From Guillardia theta CCMP2712 (lineage: Eukaryota; Cryptophyceae; Pyrenomonadales; Geminigeraceae), in contig NW_005434419.1 of assembly GCF_000315625.1 (NCBI RefSeq), positions 2,579 to 34,269 on the forward strand: DNA of 31,691 nucleotides. Reading direction: 5' to 3'. The notes under the pieces were generated by a model. It saw only the letters and a program-made list of their open reading frames with translations. It was not told where the DNA came from and searched no databases. This document shows, piece after piece, positions 1 to 9,326 of this stretch (the stretch's first letter is position 1; each line of letters begins with the position of its first letter). Made by a program: the position numbers and the translations under genes.

Positions 1-242
1 CCTCAAGCTCCATCGTCTTGATAATGCTTCTCCGCATCATCATGAAGCGTTTGTGCCGATCTGTGATTCACGTTGAACATCTGTGAGTATTGCTATGACA
101 CGCACACGGGAAAAGAAGCAGCAGGACGACGAGAACAATGTCAAGACAAAAAGATCGCGAGCATGCACGACAATAGGAGCACACAGGTCCATAACGAGAG
201 AGGGAGGGAGGGTGGGCGATAGAGGGAAGGAGAAACGAGAAG

Positions 243-358
243 AGGCTTTCAGCTCATGCGCATGATAATAGGGAGATAACAACACACAACATGTTCGGCA
301 AAGGCTTTCAGCTCATGCGCATGATAATAGGGAGATAACAACACACAACATGTTCGGC
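243..358. repeat. 59-bp tandem duplication, two copies
   Basis: The segment beginning AGGCTTTCAGCTCATGCGCA at 243 recurs at 302 with period 59. The second copy is essentially identical up to about 358. It lies outside any supported gene. Confidence 0.9.
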
Positions 359-459
359 GATCGACCTCAGGTTGCTACTGCTGCATGGATCTGAAGACTA
401 CCGCGAGCATGCCAAGTGATTTCGCCCTTTCGCCTCCCTTGCGCATCTTCGCCATCAAC

Positions 460-800
460 GGATAGAAATGGGGGAGGGCAAGGGAATGCGTTAGGGGGTG
501 GGTAGTCAAAGGTAAAAATAGGGGTAGTCTAGGTAACATGCTGCGAGACATGTTTTTTGCGAGATGGTGGGGTCACCAACTTCGTGAGAGGGTATACCTG
601 AAAAATGTAGGGTAGGGGTGCTCAAATGCTACTTTCTTCAGATATCTGGTGGGGTATATACAGATAAAATGAGGGGTGTATCAAGATATGATGGGGTAAT
701 CAAAACTTGTCCAGCAGAGCTTATGGTAGAAAGTGGGGGTGGGTGGTATTCCAAAGGAACAAGTAGGGGTGCTCCCAATATTGGTGGACTTTACTACAGA
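460..800 (+). repeat. G-cluster-rich degenerate tract
   Basis: The plus strand carries runs such as GGGGTAG, GGGGTGG and TAGGGGTG every 25-40 nt between AT-rich spacers. C runs are nearly absent on the same strand. The same style of sequence recurs over 19560-20470. No coding signal was recognised. Confidence 0.45.
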
Positions 801-1416
801 CGAGTGAACATTATGCACGGGGAACGCTATGCCCGAACAGCGGGAACGGGAGGAGCGGGAGGGAGAGGAAGGGAAGGAGCAAGGAGAGAAGGGAGATTAG
901 ATAGGAGCAGCAGGGGCAGCAGGGGCAGCAGCCACAGCAACAAGGGCAGGAGCAGCGGCAGCAGCGGCAGCAGCAGCAGCATCGTGTAAGGTGGAATAGA
1001 GGTGCAGGACTAGCAGGTGCAGGAGCAGGAGGAGGAGGAGAGTAAGGGATGCTGAACATGCTCTGAATCACGGAGAACTTGATTCGATTCGATTTGAAGA
1101 GAGTGAGATCAGCAAGTAGTGCCAAAATTTACAGAATGCGGAGGATGGGTCTGCAGGCAGAGTTGAGTTTGGCTCGTGGAGGGAAATTTGAGTGGGCAGT
1201 GAGGGTTGATACGGTACTTGCTAACTTTGAGAGATGGGGAGGAAGTGTTCAGAGTCAAGAAGAGAACGTACTGACATGCCCATGGGCAGGATTTCTTGAT
1301 CGGCATGCGGGCCTGATGCAGCGATCCAGTCGACGAGGTCGGTCGTGAGACAAGCGCGCGGTGATGTCTCATGTTTCGACGGCCTCCGCCGCTCATTCTC
1401 CCTTGCTGTCCAGCAG

Positions 1417-4075
1417 ATGAACTGCAGAGAGGAAGGGAAGCTCTACTTCCAGAAGGTCTCCTGGCTTCCCGATGCTCGCTGTGTATGACAACGTCCTAAT
1501 AGGGGAAGTACAGCGCAGCGGCGGAGGCGTACACGGAGGCGATTGTAACTTGATTTGACGACAGTGGAGAAGTCGCTGACTGTGATGGTGTTTTTCTCTC
1601 CTCCTCGTCTATTCTCGTCACTTCCTGCGCTCGTCTTCCTTTCCCTCCTTCTGTCCCCTTACCTCGCTCTCTTCCTCAATGCCTCCATCTGCTTCACCTT
1701 CCTTGACTTCCCCCGTCCATTACCCTTCTGTTGGTATGCCTTCTCCTCTCCCTCTCCCTCTCCCTCCAGACGCTCGAGCCGTCAGATGCTGCTCTTTATC
1801 AGAATCGGGCTCTATGCTATCAGAAGCTTTGCAAATGGAACCAGGTCACACTCTCCTCCCCTCCCCTCCCCTCCCCTCCCTTCCCCTCCCCTCCCCTCCT
1901 CCCCTTACAGCTCACCTCACCTCACCTCACCTCATCTCATCTCATCTCATCTCATCTCATCTCATCTCATCTCATCTCATCTCATCTCATCTCATCTCAT
2001 CTCACCTCATCTCACCTCACCTCTCTATTGCTCTCCTCTCCTTGCAATCTTATTTTTTCGTATTTTTGTCGTCCTCATCATTCTTCCCCTTTCCCTTCAT
2101 TTCCCTAGTCCGCACCCACTCCAACCGCATCCAGCTACTTCCTGTATCCTCCCTACTTCCCTTCGCTCTCATCCCCTCCACTCTATTTTCTAGCGCATGA
2201 AATTGTAGAGTAGGTGCTGGACGACGCACGAAAGGCTCTCGAGCTATCGAAAAAGTCAGTCAAAGCTCAGTACCTGCTGGCCACAGCCTTCATGAATCTC
2301 AACCAGGCAAGACAAGATGAGAGGGGGGAGGGAGGGAAGAGAGAGAAGGGAGGAAGGGAAGAAATGAGGCAAGGCAGGCTGGTCTACAATGTAGCGCAGG
2401 TTGTGAAAATGGAGGAAAGAGCGAAGAGGATTGAAGAGGGTCGATGGGAGGGAAGGAGGGAGCGTGATGAGCAAGAAGAGTTTTCGATACCTGATGCGGC
2501 ATGCAGCTGGAGGAAGCAGAGAAAGCATTTCAAGATGCCCTTGTACTTGCTGCACTCCCGGAGTTTTCAGGTTGCTTGCGCAGTAATGGGAGATTGCTCT
2601 GACATTGAATTTGTTTCAAGGTTACAAAGAGAGCATTGAGCAGGGGCTGTACTCCATGTACCACAAGCGATGGGAGGACGAGCAAAGCTTGTGAGGAGAG
2701 GAAAAGGGGAAGCAGCGAGGGAGGGGGGGAGGGAGGGAGAACAGGGGAGGAGCTGCGACGAAGATGGGGAAGCAAAGTCGAGCAGCTCGTGACATGACGC
2801 GAGCAGAGCAATTGGTCAAGATGAGAAGAACAAGCTAATCATCGATGACCTTATTAACGAAGGTCTGCCTCCACCCTCTCCTCTCTCCTCTCGTTCCTGT
2901 CGTGATCCTCCTCTTCCGCTCCCCCCCTCCGATATCCTTCTCCTCCTTCCCACTTTCCTCCTCCTCCTCCTCCTCCTCCTCCTCCTGCCATTCGTTCTCC
3001 TCCCCCTCCCCGCCCTCTTCCTTTTCTTCAGCTCATGTCTGCTTCTCCATCAGCCTACGACCTGGAACGGGCCAAGGAGGATTCCTCCGGGGAGGTCGGG
3101 GCGGCGGAACGCAATCGGGTAGGAAGAGTCCTTGAGCACGGGAGAAGAACAGCAGCGGGCCTCTGAAATCTTGTCAATGGTAGGAGAGGAGGAGGGCGCA
3201 GCTCAACGAAATCTACGAGCGGGTCTCGGAGAAGCGTCAGGAGTCAACGATCCCAGAGTCCCTTTGCTGCCAGGTGACTTGGAGGGAGGGGGGTGAAGAT
3301 CGGTAGGAGGGAACGTTGGGAGGAACGGCTGAGAGACAACAGGAGGGCGGGGGGCCGGGGGGGAGGTGGGGGGGAGGTGGAGATCGGTAGGAGAGTACGT
3401 TAGGAGGAACGGCTGAGAGATAAAGGAGGAGGGGAGGGGGGGGGAAGAGGATGCAAGGGGGAGAGTAAGAGCGGAGAGTGGAGGAGGCGAGGAAGGGAGT
3501 AGGAGGGGGAGAGGGAGAGGCAGCAGGAGGTCAGTGAGACGGTCGCGGGGCTGAGGCTCGCTTGCAGATAACGTTCGACCTCATGAGGGACCCGGTCCTC
3601 ACCCCTGCCGGGCAGACCTACGAGAGCGCAGCTCTTGAGCAGCACCTGAAGCACGTGGGGTCCAGCTGTGGTGTGGGATGTTTGCGGGCTGACAAGCAGC
3701 TGGCAGAATGGCCACTGGGATCCGGTGACGAGGCAGCCGATCAATCCCTCTCAGGTGGTGAAGAACCTTGCCGTGAAGGTCAGAGCTGACCCTGTTCCTA
3801 TCAATGCTCGCCCTTCCTCTCCCATCCCCTCTTTCTCTTCCCCTCTCCTTCTTCTCTTACGTCTCTGCTCTTCTCTTCTCTTCTCTTCTCTTCTCTTCTC
3901 TTCTCTTCTCTTCTCTTCTCTTCTCTTCTCTGCCCTGCCTTGCTCTGCCCTGCTCTGCTCCGCTCCGCTCTGCTCCTCGTCTCCTCCCTGCCCCCTCTTT
4001 CTCCTCTCACTTGGGCTCATGCAGGCGGTTATCGAAGACTTTCTGCGCGAGAATCCCTGGGCGTACGGCAAGTGA
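1417..4075 (+). CDS. STUB1: CHIP/STUB1-type E3 ubiquitin ligase (TPR + U-box)
   Basis: Cytosolic co-chaperone ligase: in this family the TPR domain binds Hsp70/Hsp90 C-termini and the U-box recruits an E2. Inferred exons: 1417-1455, 1503-1544, 1770-1844, 2214-2306, 2507-2570, 2621-2690, 2807-2862, 3054-3118, 3202-3273, 3568-3654, 3707-3778, 4025-4075 (about 261 aa; human CHIP is about 300). TPR exons read GKYSAAAEAYTEAI, then YQNRALCYQKL, then SKKSVKAQYLLATAF, in CHIP order. The U-box reads ITFDLMRDPVLTPAGQTY, HWDPVTRQPI and ends ENPWAYGK. The intron at 2307 has a GC donor (CAG|GCAAGA). Alignment to CHIP suggests about 17 residues are missing between 3118 and 3202, so a small exon may have been overlooked. 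The start is uncertain: the sequence before 1417 resembles a splice acceptor, so the ATG could be upstream. Family assignment is firm; some splice sites are not. Confidence 0.88.
1855..2025 (+). repeat. CTCCC and CTCAT/CTCAC pentanucleotide microsatellite
   Basis: A CTCCC-type run is followed by long (CTCAT)n bounded by (CTCAC)n. The array fills most of the third CHIP intron (1845-2213). Open frames across it are artefacts of the repeat. Confidence 0.9.
3868..3931 (+). repeat. (TTCTC)n microsatellite in the last CHIP intron
   Basis: About a dozen copies of the pentamer CTCTT lie within the intron at 3779-4024, followed by degenerate TGCTC repeats. Confidence 0.9.
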
Positions 4076-4321
4076 CCTTGTAAATATTTTATCTCCGACG
4101 GAAAGGCTCCAATTAGACGCCCTGCCCTGCCCTGCCCCACCATCCTTGGCACCACCTCACTCTCCTGCTCCTGTTCCTCCTCCTTCCCTCTCTCCTCCTA
4201 ATCCATGGCGCCTTCCCTGCGTGCGGCCCCAACACCTCCTCTCCTCACCTCCTCCCTGCCCTCCCGATCTGACAGGCTCAGCGATGCGGCAGCAGCACGG
4301 CTCGCAGCTCTCCTTTTTCCC
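4076..4321. other. convergent intergenic spacer
   Basis: This 246-bp spacer separates the stop of the CHIP gene from the stop of the minus-strand DUF1499 gene. It is pyrimidine-rich with CCTGC-like repeats. I see no gene or canonical AATAAA. Confidence 0.5.
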
Positions 4322-5131
4322 CTACTCCTTGCTCTCCCAGTCTCGGTCCCCACCACCGAGAAAGTCCAGAGGGTTGTACGCGTACTCATCAGAGTACATC
4401 CCGTCCCCTGCATAGTTGAGCTCCACCCACCCGAGCCGAGCGAGGATTTCCTTCATTCTCTTCTTGTTGTTGCCTCCGTCGCTGATAGCAGTCTGGTAAG
4501 GGTACACGTATGCGTTGCTCCTCGACGCCGATCTGTACGTCACGATCTTCTCCGAGGGGATGAGGAGGAACTCAACGTCATCGACGCCCTTCTGCGGCAC
4601 CTTGCTCGGGGTGATAGCATGCAGGTACTTCTTCCCATCGTCCTCCTCCACCACCCTCAAGGTTGCATCCTCTTTCACTGCCTTCTTCAGCGCCTTCCAC
4701 GCCTCCTCCGCGTCCTTGGTGGACGAAGTGTAGTCCCATGGCGCTCCGAACTGACTTGGGTTCTTGATTGCGCTCACACTGACGCAGTTGGCGAGTGTCT
4801 GGCAGGCGTAGAGCCGCTGGGTCCTGGGATTCACGCCAACGTTCCCCTTTGCGCTTGCCGGGTCGATGCTGTCCTCTGTCAACTCCGTCGCCTGCGCTGG
4901 GAGGCCGAGGAGAGGCAGGAGGGGCATGGCGGCGAGCGAGCGCAGGCAGTCCTGGCGAGAGAGGAGGTGCTTGCTCTGGCTGTCAACCATGCACATTGAT
5001 GTGATTCCTGCTTGACTGCACCCTGCCGACAACATGAGAGCAAGAACGAGGAGATCAGTCAGAGATGATACCTGGTTGGAACTGCAGCTGTGGTGATGTG
5101 AGGTAAGATTGGCAGACTGCAAACTAAACAA
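4322..5131 (-). CDS. DUF1499 family protein, predicted thylakoid lumen
   Basis: Single open frame of 269 aa. The mature part matches the DUF1499 pattern: CQTLANCVS near residue 110, then W..A...LKKAV, GKKYLHA, DDVEFLL, YRSASR, D.G.NKKR and a final LARLGW. The molecular function of DUF1499 is not established. The N-terminus has two hydrophobic stretches. The first (around LLVLALMLSAGCSQA) resembles an ER signal peptide. The second, after SRQDCLRS, is AAMPLLPLLGLPAQA with an Ala-X-Ala cleavage site, typical of lumen targeting. Signal plus transit plus lumen signal fits a protein crossing all membranes of a complex plastid (inference). The exact start is uncertain; a downstream Met at MLSAG is possible but would weaken the first signal. 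Confidence 0.8.
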   Translation of the reverse strand: MFSLQSANLTSHHHSCSSNQVSSLTDLLVLALMLSAGCSQAGITSMCMVDSQSKHLLSRQDCLRSLAAMPLLPLLGLPAQATELTEDSIDPASAKGNVGVNPRTQRLYACQTLANCVSVSAIKNPSQFGAPWDYTSSTKDAEEAWKALKKAVKEDATLRVVEEDDGKKYLHAITPSKVPQKGVDDVEFLLIPSEKIVTYRSASRSNAYVYPYQTAISDGGNNKKRMKEILARLGWVELNYAGDGMYSDEYAYNPLDFLGGGDRDWESKE

Positions 5132-5260
5132 ACATTCAGTAGAAGAAGAGACTTTGCGGATGGCAGGTGCACAAAGAGACTACAACATCGGTTTGTTCAG
5201 GCGCAAACCTTCTACCATGTGGTGGACAAAACTCTATTCAATGTTGCCTTATCCTCTCCT

Positions 5261-5340
5261 GTCCTCTCATGTCCTCTCCTGTCCTCTCCTGTCCTCTCCT
5301 GTCCTCTCCTGTCCTCTCCTGTCCTCTCCTGTCCTCTCCA
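5261..5340 (+). repeat. 10-bp minisatellite GTCCTCTCCT, about 8 copies
   Basis: Eight consecutive 10-mers, with one variant (GTCCTCTCAT) at the left end and GTCCTCTCCA at the right end. Strict 10-bp period. Confidence 0.95.
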
Positions 5341-5395
5341 CCACTCTCCACCACTCTCCTCCCCTCTCCTCGGCTGTCCTTGCCTCGCTTGCTCA

Positions 5396-5397
<2 letters not shown>

Positions 5398-5430
<33 letters not shown>
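5398..5430. repeat. (AC)n dinucleotide microsatellite
   Basis: An uninterrupted AC run of about 16 units lies in the divergent promoter region. Confidence 0.95.
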
Positions 5431-5433
<3 letters not shown>

Positions 5434-5621
5434 CTCCTCTTCGTCTCTCTCCCCATCTCCTCTCCTCTCCTCTCTCCTCTCCCCTCCCCTCGTTCACTCG
5501 CACCTGCAGCAGCAGCATGGCGCCTCCCCGCCACCCCATAGCGCCTCCTCCTCTGCCCATTGGGACGCCTGAAAAACAAACCAGCAGCCTCTATCGGGGG
5601 TGGTAAACAATCTTATAGGAT

Positions 5622-6939
5622 ATGCAATGGAGGGAGAAGGCCGTGCTGTTAGCAATGGCGGCGATGGCGCTGGTGTATGACATGGCAGCTCTGGCCTACT
5701 CGTTCTCGTCTCCACCTCTCCTCAAGACCTCTCGCCTCCTGCTCCGCGCACACGTTCCCGCTCGCGGCCTGCTTCCCCCAGCATCGCCTCCTGTCGTAGG
5801 CAGGGTGCATGAAACTAGGAGGTTTCGGCTGAGAGGAGGAGCGCGCAGCTGTCCTGCGTCGATGATGTCAGGAACAGAGAGGTCGGGGACCATCGAGATC
5901 CCAGCTTCTTGCCCCGATGCAGCTGCACTACTGTCAAGGCGGTGGAGGGAGGTAAGGGATGTATTGGGAGGGGGGAGGGAGGGAGGGAGGGAGGGAGGGA
6001 GGGAGGGAGGGAGGAAGAGAGAGAAGGGGGACTAAAATGTGGACGAAGCTCGTTGCAGGAGGAAAGATATCATCGGAAACGAGCTTTGAGGGCACGAGGC
6101 TGAGGTACGGGCTGCGGATGGACGCGCGCGGCGGGATCGAGGAGTTTGTGGAGGATGCAGAGGAGGGAGGGGAGAGCGACGGGAGCTGGTCCAACTGCCG
6201 CTCGCTCTACAAGGAAGACAGGGGCGTCATGGTCAAGCTTGTCAGCAGCCGCCGCCTCCGCCCACCAGCCGCGTTCAATCGCAGCCAACGTCGGGTGTTC
6301 CCGCCACACGACGACTCCTGCTCGCTCTGCTACGGAGCCATCAGCCTCCCCCTGCGAGAGAAGGCGGCAGTCGTCGCCCTCCCCGAGGAGAGCGGGGGGA
6401 GGAGGTGGGACTTCCACTACAACATCGCTCCGGTCCGCTGCTCCTCCATTAGCGGAAGGTAGCCTCGTTCAGAGGGCTGACTCAACCATGGCAGATCGAG
6501 TCGAGAGGACATTTCTTGGTGGTCCCTGACATGACCAAGGAGGACAACTGCAGGGAGCAGAAGCTGCTCTTGAGAGACTGTATCGACATGGTGGGGTCCT
6601 CCCCGTGATCCTCCCTGACCGCTCTGAGACATGGCAGGGGGCAATGAGCAAACAGCTAGGCGGCGTCTGCCTCAACTTCAACTCGCCCAACGCAGGAGCC
6701 ACACAGAACCACATTCATCTGCATGCAAGCTGATCGCCCGCCTCTCCTGCTCCCTCCCTGACCTGCCTTGCAGGCATGGAAGCAAGACTACGTGTACATC
6801 GTGGAGGGAGCGAGGGAGCGAGAAGGTTGGGAGGAGGCATTTGTAACCTGGATGACGATGGGATGTTGACAGGAACGTGGCAATTTGGCGAAGTCTCAGT
6901 CAGAGTAAGAGGAAGAGGAGGAGGTGGTGGTGGTGGTGG

Positions 6940-7025
<86 letters not shown>

Positions 7026-7957
7026 GAGGAGATCGATGACTGCTGTTGTGCGTCGTACAGGAGCTCGAGTACCCTGCCTTCTGCGTGAAGATCAGCAACG
7101 AAAACCCTCCGGAGCACGTAGGAAAAGTCGTTCATACCATTTTGGAGGTGAGAAGGAGGGGAGGAGAGGGATACTGAAGTGTGGGAGGATGGAGGAAGGA
7201 GGATGGCAGGGTGAAGGAGAGAGGAAGGGAGTCCGAGAAGCTGACGAGGAAGGGAGGGGGAGGGGAGAGCGGGGTGTTGAACAAGAGGAAGAGTCAGGAG
7301 GAGCATTCATCTTTCTTTCCAGGCTGCGAGTGAAGACCCCGACCTCTCTTGGAACCTGGTCTTCTCCAATGGCTACATCTACCTCTTCCTCCGCATCAGC
7401 GAGGTTCCACTCTGTTCATTCCTGCCCTCCACCTCAACACCCCTCCCCCTCTGCTCCGTGTTCCTGCCCTCCTTCTCCCCTCCTCCCCCGCTCTCTTCCG
7501 ACTGAACTGCCCGCCCCCCCCTTCAACTCTCTCGCTCCCTCCTTCCTCTACCTCCCCCTCACCTCCCTCACCTCCCTGAAACTACCTGCCCTCCTCCCTC
7601 TCTCCCACCCCCCCACTTCTAGCTCAACTCACCCTCCTCCTCCCAGGTCGCCCCTGTTTCGCTCCCAGGATTCGCCTTCGGGTGCAACCAAATGATGGGG
7701 TACCATTGCGCTACTGCTCCTCCTCTGATGGCTGCTTGCTGACTCCATCTCCTCCTCCTCCTCCTCCTCTTCCTCCTCCTGCTCGTCGTCTTCGCCTTCC
7801 TCCTCCTCCTCCTCCTCCTCCTCCTCCTCCTCCTCCTCCTGTGCTCTGACTGCGCTGCACCCCAAGGTTCTGGAACGTGGACACGGAAGATCAGTTCGAT
7901 ATGGTGAACTACGACACTGTTATGGTAGCGAGCGTGTTCTTCCCCATGGAGGCCTGA
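5622..7957 (+). CDS. HIT-superfamily (phosphorylase/nucleotidyltransferase-like) protein
   Basis: Ten exons give about 430 aa: 5622-5951, 6049-6432, 6495-6590, 6638-6724, 6774-6825, 6873-6904, 7061-7147, 7323-7403, 7647-7699, 7867-7957. All phases join. Residues 1-30 form a hydrophobic signal peptide ending near ALAYSF, suggesting ER entry and perhaps plastid delivery. The core reads ESRGHFLVVPDMTKEDN, then NSPNAGATQNHIHLHAW at about 285-301, a His-x-His-x-His triad like that of HIT proteins. The context around it resembles the Ap4A phosphorylase/GDP-hexose phosphorylase branch. The C-terminal half (VFSNGYIYLFLR, FAFGCNQMMGFWNVDTEDQF) is well formed but not assignable to a named enzyme, so substrate and reaction are unknown. 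The intron at 6725 uses a GC donor (CAT|GCAAGC). The acceptor at 6048 is weak and chosen on phase. Confidence 0.72.
5977..6013 (+). repeat. (GGGA)n microsatellite in intron 1 of the HIT-family gene
   Basis: A GGGA tetranucleotide run accounts for much of this 97-nt intron. Confidence 0.9.
6940..7025 (+). repeat. (GGAGCA)n hexanucleotide repeat in an intron
   Basis: About 14 tandem hexamers lie in the intron 6905-7060 of the HIT-family gene. Both strands stay open through it, producing spurious frames of alternating Gln/Glu or Gly/Ala. Confidence 0.95.
7750..7842 (+). repeat. (TCC)n trinucleotide repeat in the last intron of the HIT-family gene
   Basis: CTC/TCC triplets with one interruption fill most of the intron 7700-7866. 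The minus strand reads as an artefactual poly-Glu frame. Confidence 0.9.
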
Positions 7958-8603
7958 CCTGAGTGGCGCATGACGCGACAGAGAGCGCTGGAGGAGACGT
8001 CGGTCGCCTCCTCGCGAGGGCGGGACGTGATCTCAAGAGCCCAGGGGATGTTTCAAACTGCCAGTAGCCAGTGACGGTGAGTCGAGCGGCTGGACCACGT
8101 CGGTGACCCCCGCAACATGAACATGAACATGTTGAACATGAGTTGAAAGCCTCGCCGGTCAGTCAGAGGCCTCACTACGGCGTCGTTGAAGTCAACAAGG
8201 CGCGGTTAAGTGAAGGTATCAGTTAAGTTTGGGGGACAGCAGTCGGCAGGATAGGGTTTGGTTCTCGCTGTCTTTTCGGGAGTCTTCTCGGCCGCCGTAC
8301 CCGGGCCTGCCCGGCAGTGCCAGAGTCATGATCATGTGACAGTGATTTAACTTCACCGTTGAGTAAAGGAAGCGGCTCCGGCCCGCTCGTCACGGGCACC
8401 GCCGACCGTGAGTTCTGACAGTGAGCCGGCCGGGCGGTGACGGACCGGACAGTACGGAACCGTACGGTAGACCGTACCGTGGACGCTGGCCGCGCACTCC
8501 CAAACAAGACCCGGTCCGCGCCGTACTGGCGGTCATGATAGCGAACATCTAGCACAGAAAGAGTAGGCGGAGGTCACTGTTATTGATTACGATCTGATCC
8601 CAC
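7958..8603. other. intergenic region before the tRNA pair
   Basis: No coding exon seen. It contains a short ATGAAC repeat (about 8118-8140). A GC-rich block at about 8380-8540 has several GTAC-centred palindromes such as CCGTACGG, resembling the longer block at 18470-19490. Confidence 0.5.
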
Positions 8604-8675
8604 GGCTTGTTGGTGTAGCGGTTAGCACAAAAGACTCTGAATCTTTAGACCGGGGTTCAAATCCCCGACGAGCCT
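8604..8675 (+). tRNA. tRNA-Gln (anticodon CUG)
   Basis: Full 72-nt cloverleaf. Acceptor GGCTTGT pairs with ACGAGCC (one G-U). The D-arm/A-box is TGGTGTAGCGGTTAGCAC. Anticodon stem AAAGA/TCTTT closes the loop CTCTGAA, with anticodon CTG at 8637-8639. The T-arm is CGGGG TTCAAAT CCCCG (B-box), with discriminator T and no encoded CCA. There is no intron. A T-rich stretch (ATCTTTTT) immediately downstream fits RNA polymerase III termination. An identical copy lies in inverted orientation at 8889-8960. Confidence 0.97.
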
Positions 8676-8683
8676 ATCTTTTT
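8676..8683 (+). terminator. Pol III oligo-T terminator of tRNA-Gln (+)
   Basis: ATCTTTTT directly follows the tRNA 3' end. Confidence 0.8.
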
Positions 8684-8715
8684 GGCTACGGCATCTTCAC
8701 TGGGCCGCCGAGTGG

Positions 8716-8751
8716 CATCAGGAGTGTCCCACACATCAGGAGTGTCCCACA
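8716..8751. repeat. 18-bp tandem duplication between the tRNA genes
   Basis: CATCAGGAGTGTCCCACA occurs twice in direct succession (8716-8733 and 8734-8751), in the 213-bp spacer of the inverted tRNA pair. Confidence 0.95.
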
Positions 8752-8880
8752 CCGGTGCCAGGTCTAAATTACCCGGCGGGCCTGCCGTGCGGCGTGGGAA
8801 AGTCGTGGGGAAACTCAGGGGACTGACTTTTCTCAGTACTGAGTAGACGGCGAAGACCATCGGGCCCGGACTCGCCAAAC

Positions 8881-8888
8881 AAAAAGAT
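8881..8888 (-). terminator. Pol III oligo-T terminator of tRNA-Gln (-)
   Basis: AAAAAGAT on the plus strand is the same oligo-T terminator as that of the plus-strand copy. It shows that the duplicated unit includes the 3' flank. Confidence 0.8.
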
Positions 8889-8960
8889 AGGCTCGTCGGG
8901 GATTTGAACCCCGGTCTAAAGATTCAGAGTCTTTTGTGCTAACCGCTACACCAACAAGCC
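8889..8960 (-). tRNA. tRNA-Gln (anticodon CUG), inverted copy
   Basis: Identical over all 72 nt to the gene at 8604-8675 but on the opposite strand. The anticodon is at 8925-8927. Identity continues through the terminator but stops at the tRNA 5' end, so the 5' flanks differ. The two genes are tail-to-tail and transcribe toward each other. Confidence 0.97.
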
Positions 8961-9326
8961 TGGGTTTCGAACTGGCGCCCTTATGGATGAGAACTCTCGC
9001 TCAACCCTCTGGACAACCGGTGTTGCTATGTGTGTGACATTTAGGCTTTATAATCCATTTTACTACCTCCCTATAATAGTTTTACAAGAACCCTACCCCC
9101 CTGCACAACAGTGAATGGTCAGGGTCAGGAACTACCCTATGGGACTCCCCGGAATCACTTTTTCCTTGGTAGTGGCTATGCACGACGCCCACTGTTCGTA
9201 GCGTCGATCCGCAAGCAGGTCATGTTCAACATGGACAATGATGTCCTCAGGGACTGTTAGGGTTCTTAACATAATCTCGTTCTTCAACCACAACCAGGCT
9301 TCTTCACGTCATTTCGTTTCATTCAT
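8961..9326. other. intergenic region after the tRNA pair
   Basis: No gene seen. On the minus strand there are GGGTAGGG-type clusters near 9090-9145 that resemble the G-cluster tracts elsewhere in the window. Confidence 0.45.

Larger units (their letters stand above)
1..1416. other. 5' gene-poor flank
   Basis: I see no convincing coding exon here. The open frames are short, lack recognisable domains and mostly reflect purine/pyrimidine-skewed sequence. The stretch holds a 59-bp tandem duplication near 243-360, a G-cluster-rich tract at about 460-800, and a GCA/GGA-rich low-complexity segment at about 840-1045. The last 40 bases before 1417 are pyrimidine-rich and end in CAG, so an upstream exon of the CHIP gene could lie in this flank. 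Confidence 0.5.
5132..5621. other. divergent promoter region with microsatellites
   Basis: This 490-bp spacer separates the divergent starts of the DUF1499 gene (-) and the HIT-family gene (+). It contains a 10-bp minisatellite and an AC dinucleotide run. No promoter element could be assigned with confidence. Confidence 0.5.

Noticed and set aside
1555-2200. Three overlapping open frames of 125-212 codons on the plus strand
   Set aside because: They run through the CTCCC/CTCAT array of a CHIP intron. Only 1770-1844 is coding, in one frame, by match to the TPR domain.
3668-4415. Open frames over the TTCTC repeat on both strands
   Set aside because: They are repeat-driven. The true coding parts are the U-box exons at 3707-3778 and 4025-4075.
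4205-4999. 264-codon plus-strand frame antisense to the DUF1499 gene
   Set aside because: It has no recognisable domain, and the minus strand carries the conserved DUF1499 pattern.
6877-7695. 272-codon plus-strand frame with Gly/Ala repeats
   Set aside because: It spans introns, and the periodic part is the GGAGCA hexamer. The HIT exons lie in other frames with good splice sites.
8223-8878. Minus-strand frames of 110 and 73 codons around the tRNA pair
   Set aside because: One lies in the GTAC-rich block and the other overlaps the tRNA spacer. Neither has a domain, and both fit chance in GC-rich DNA.
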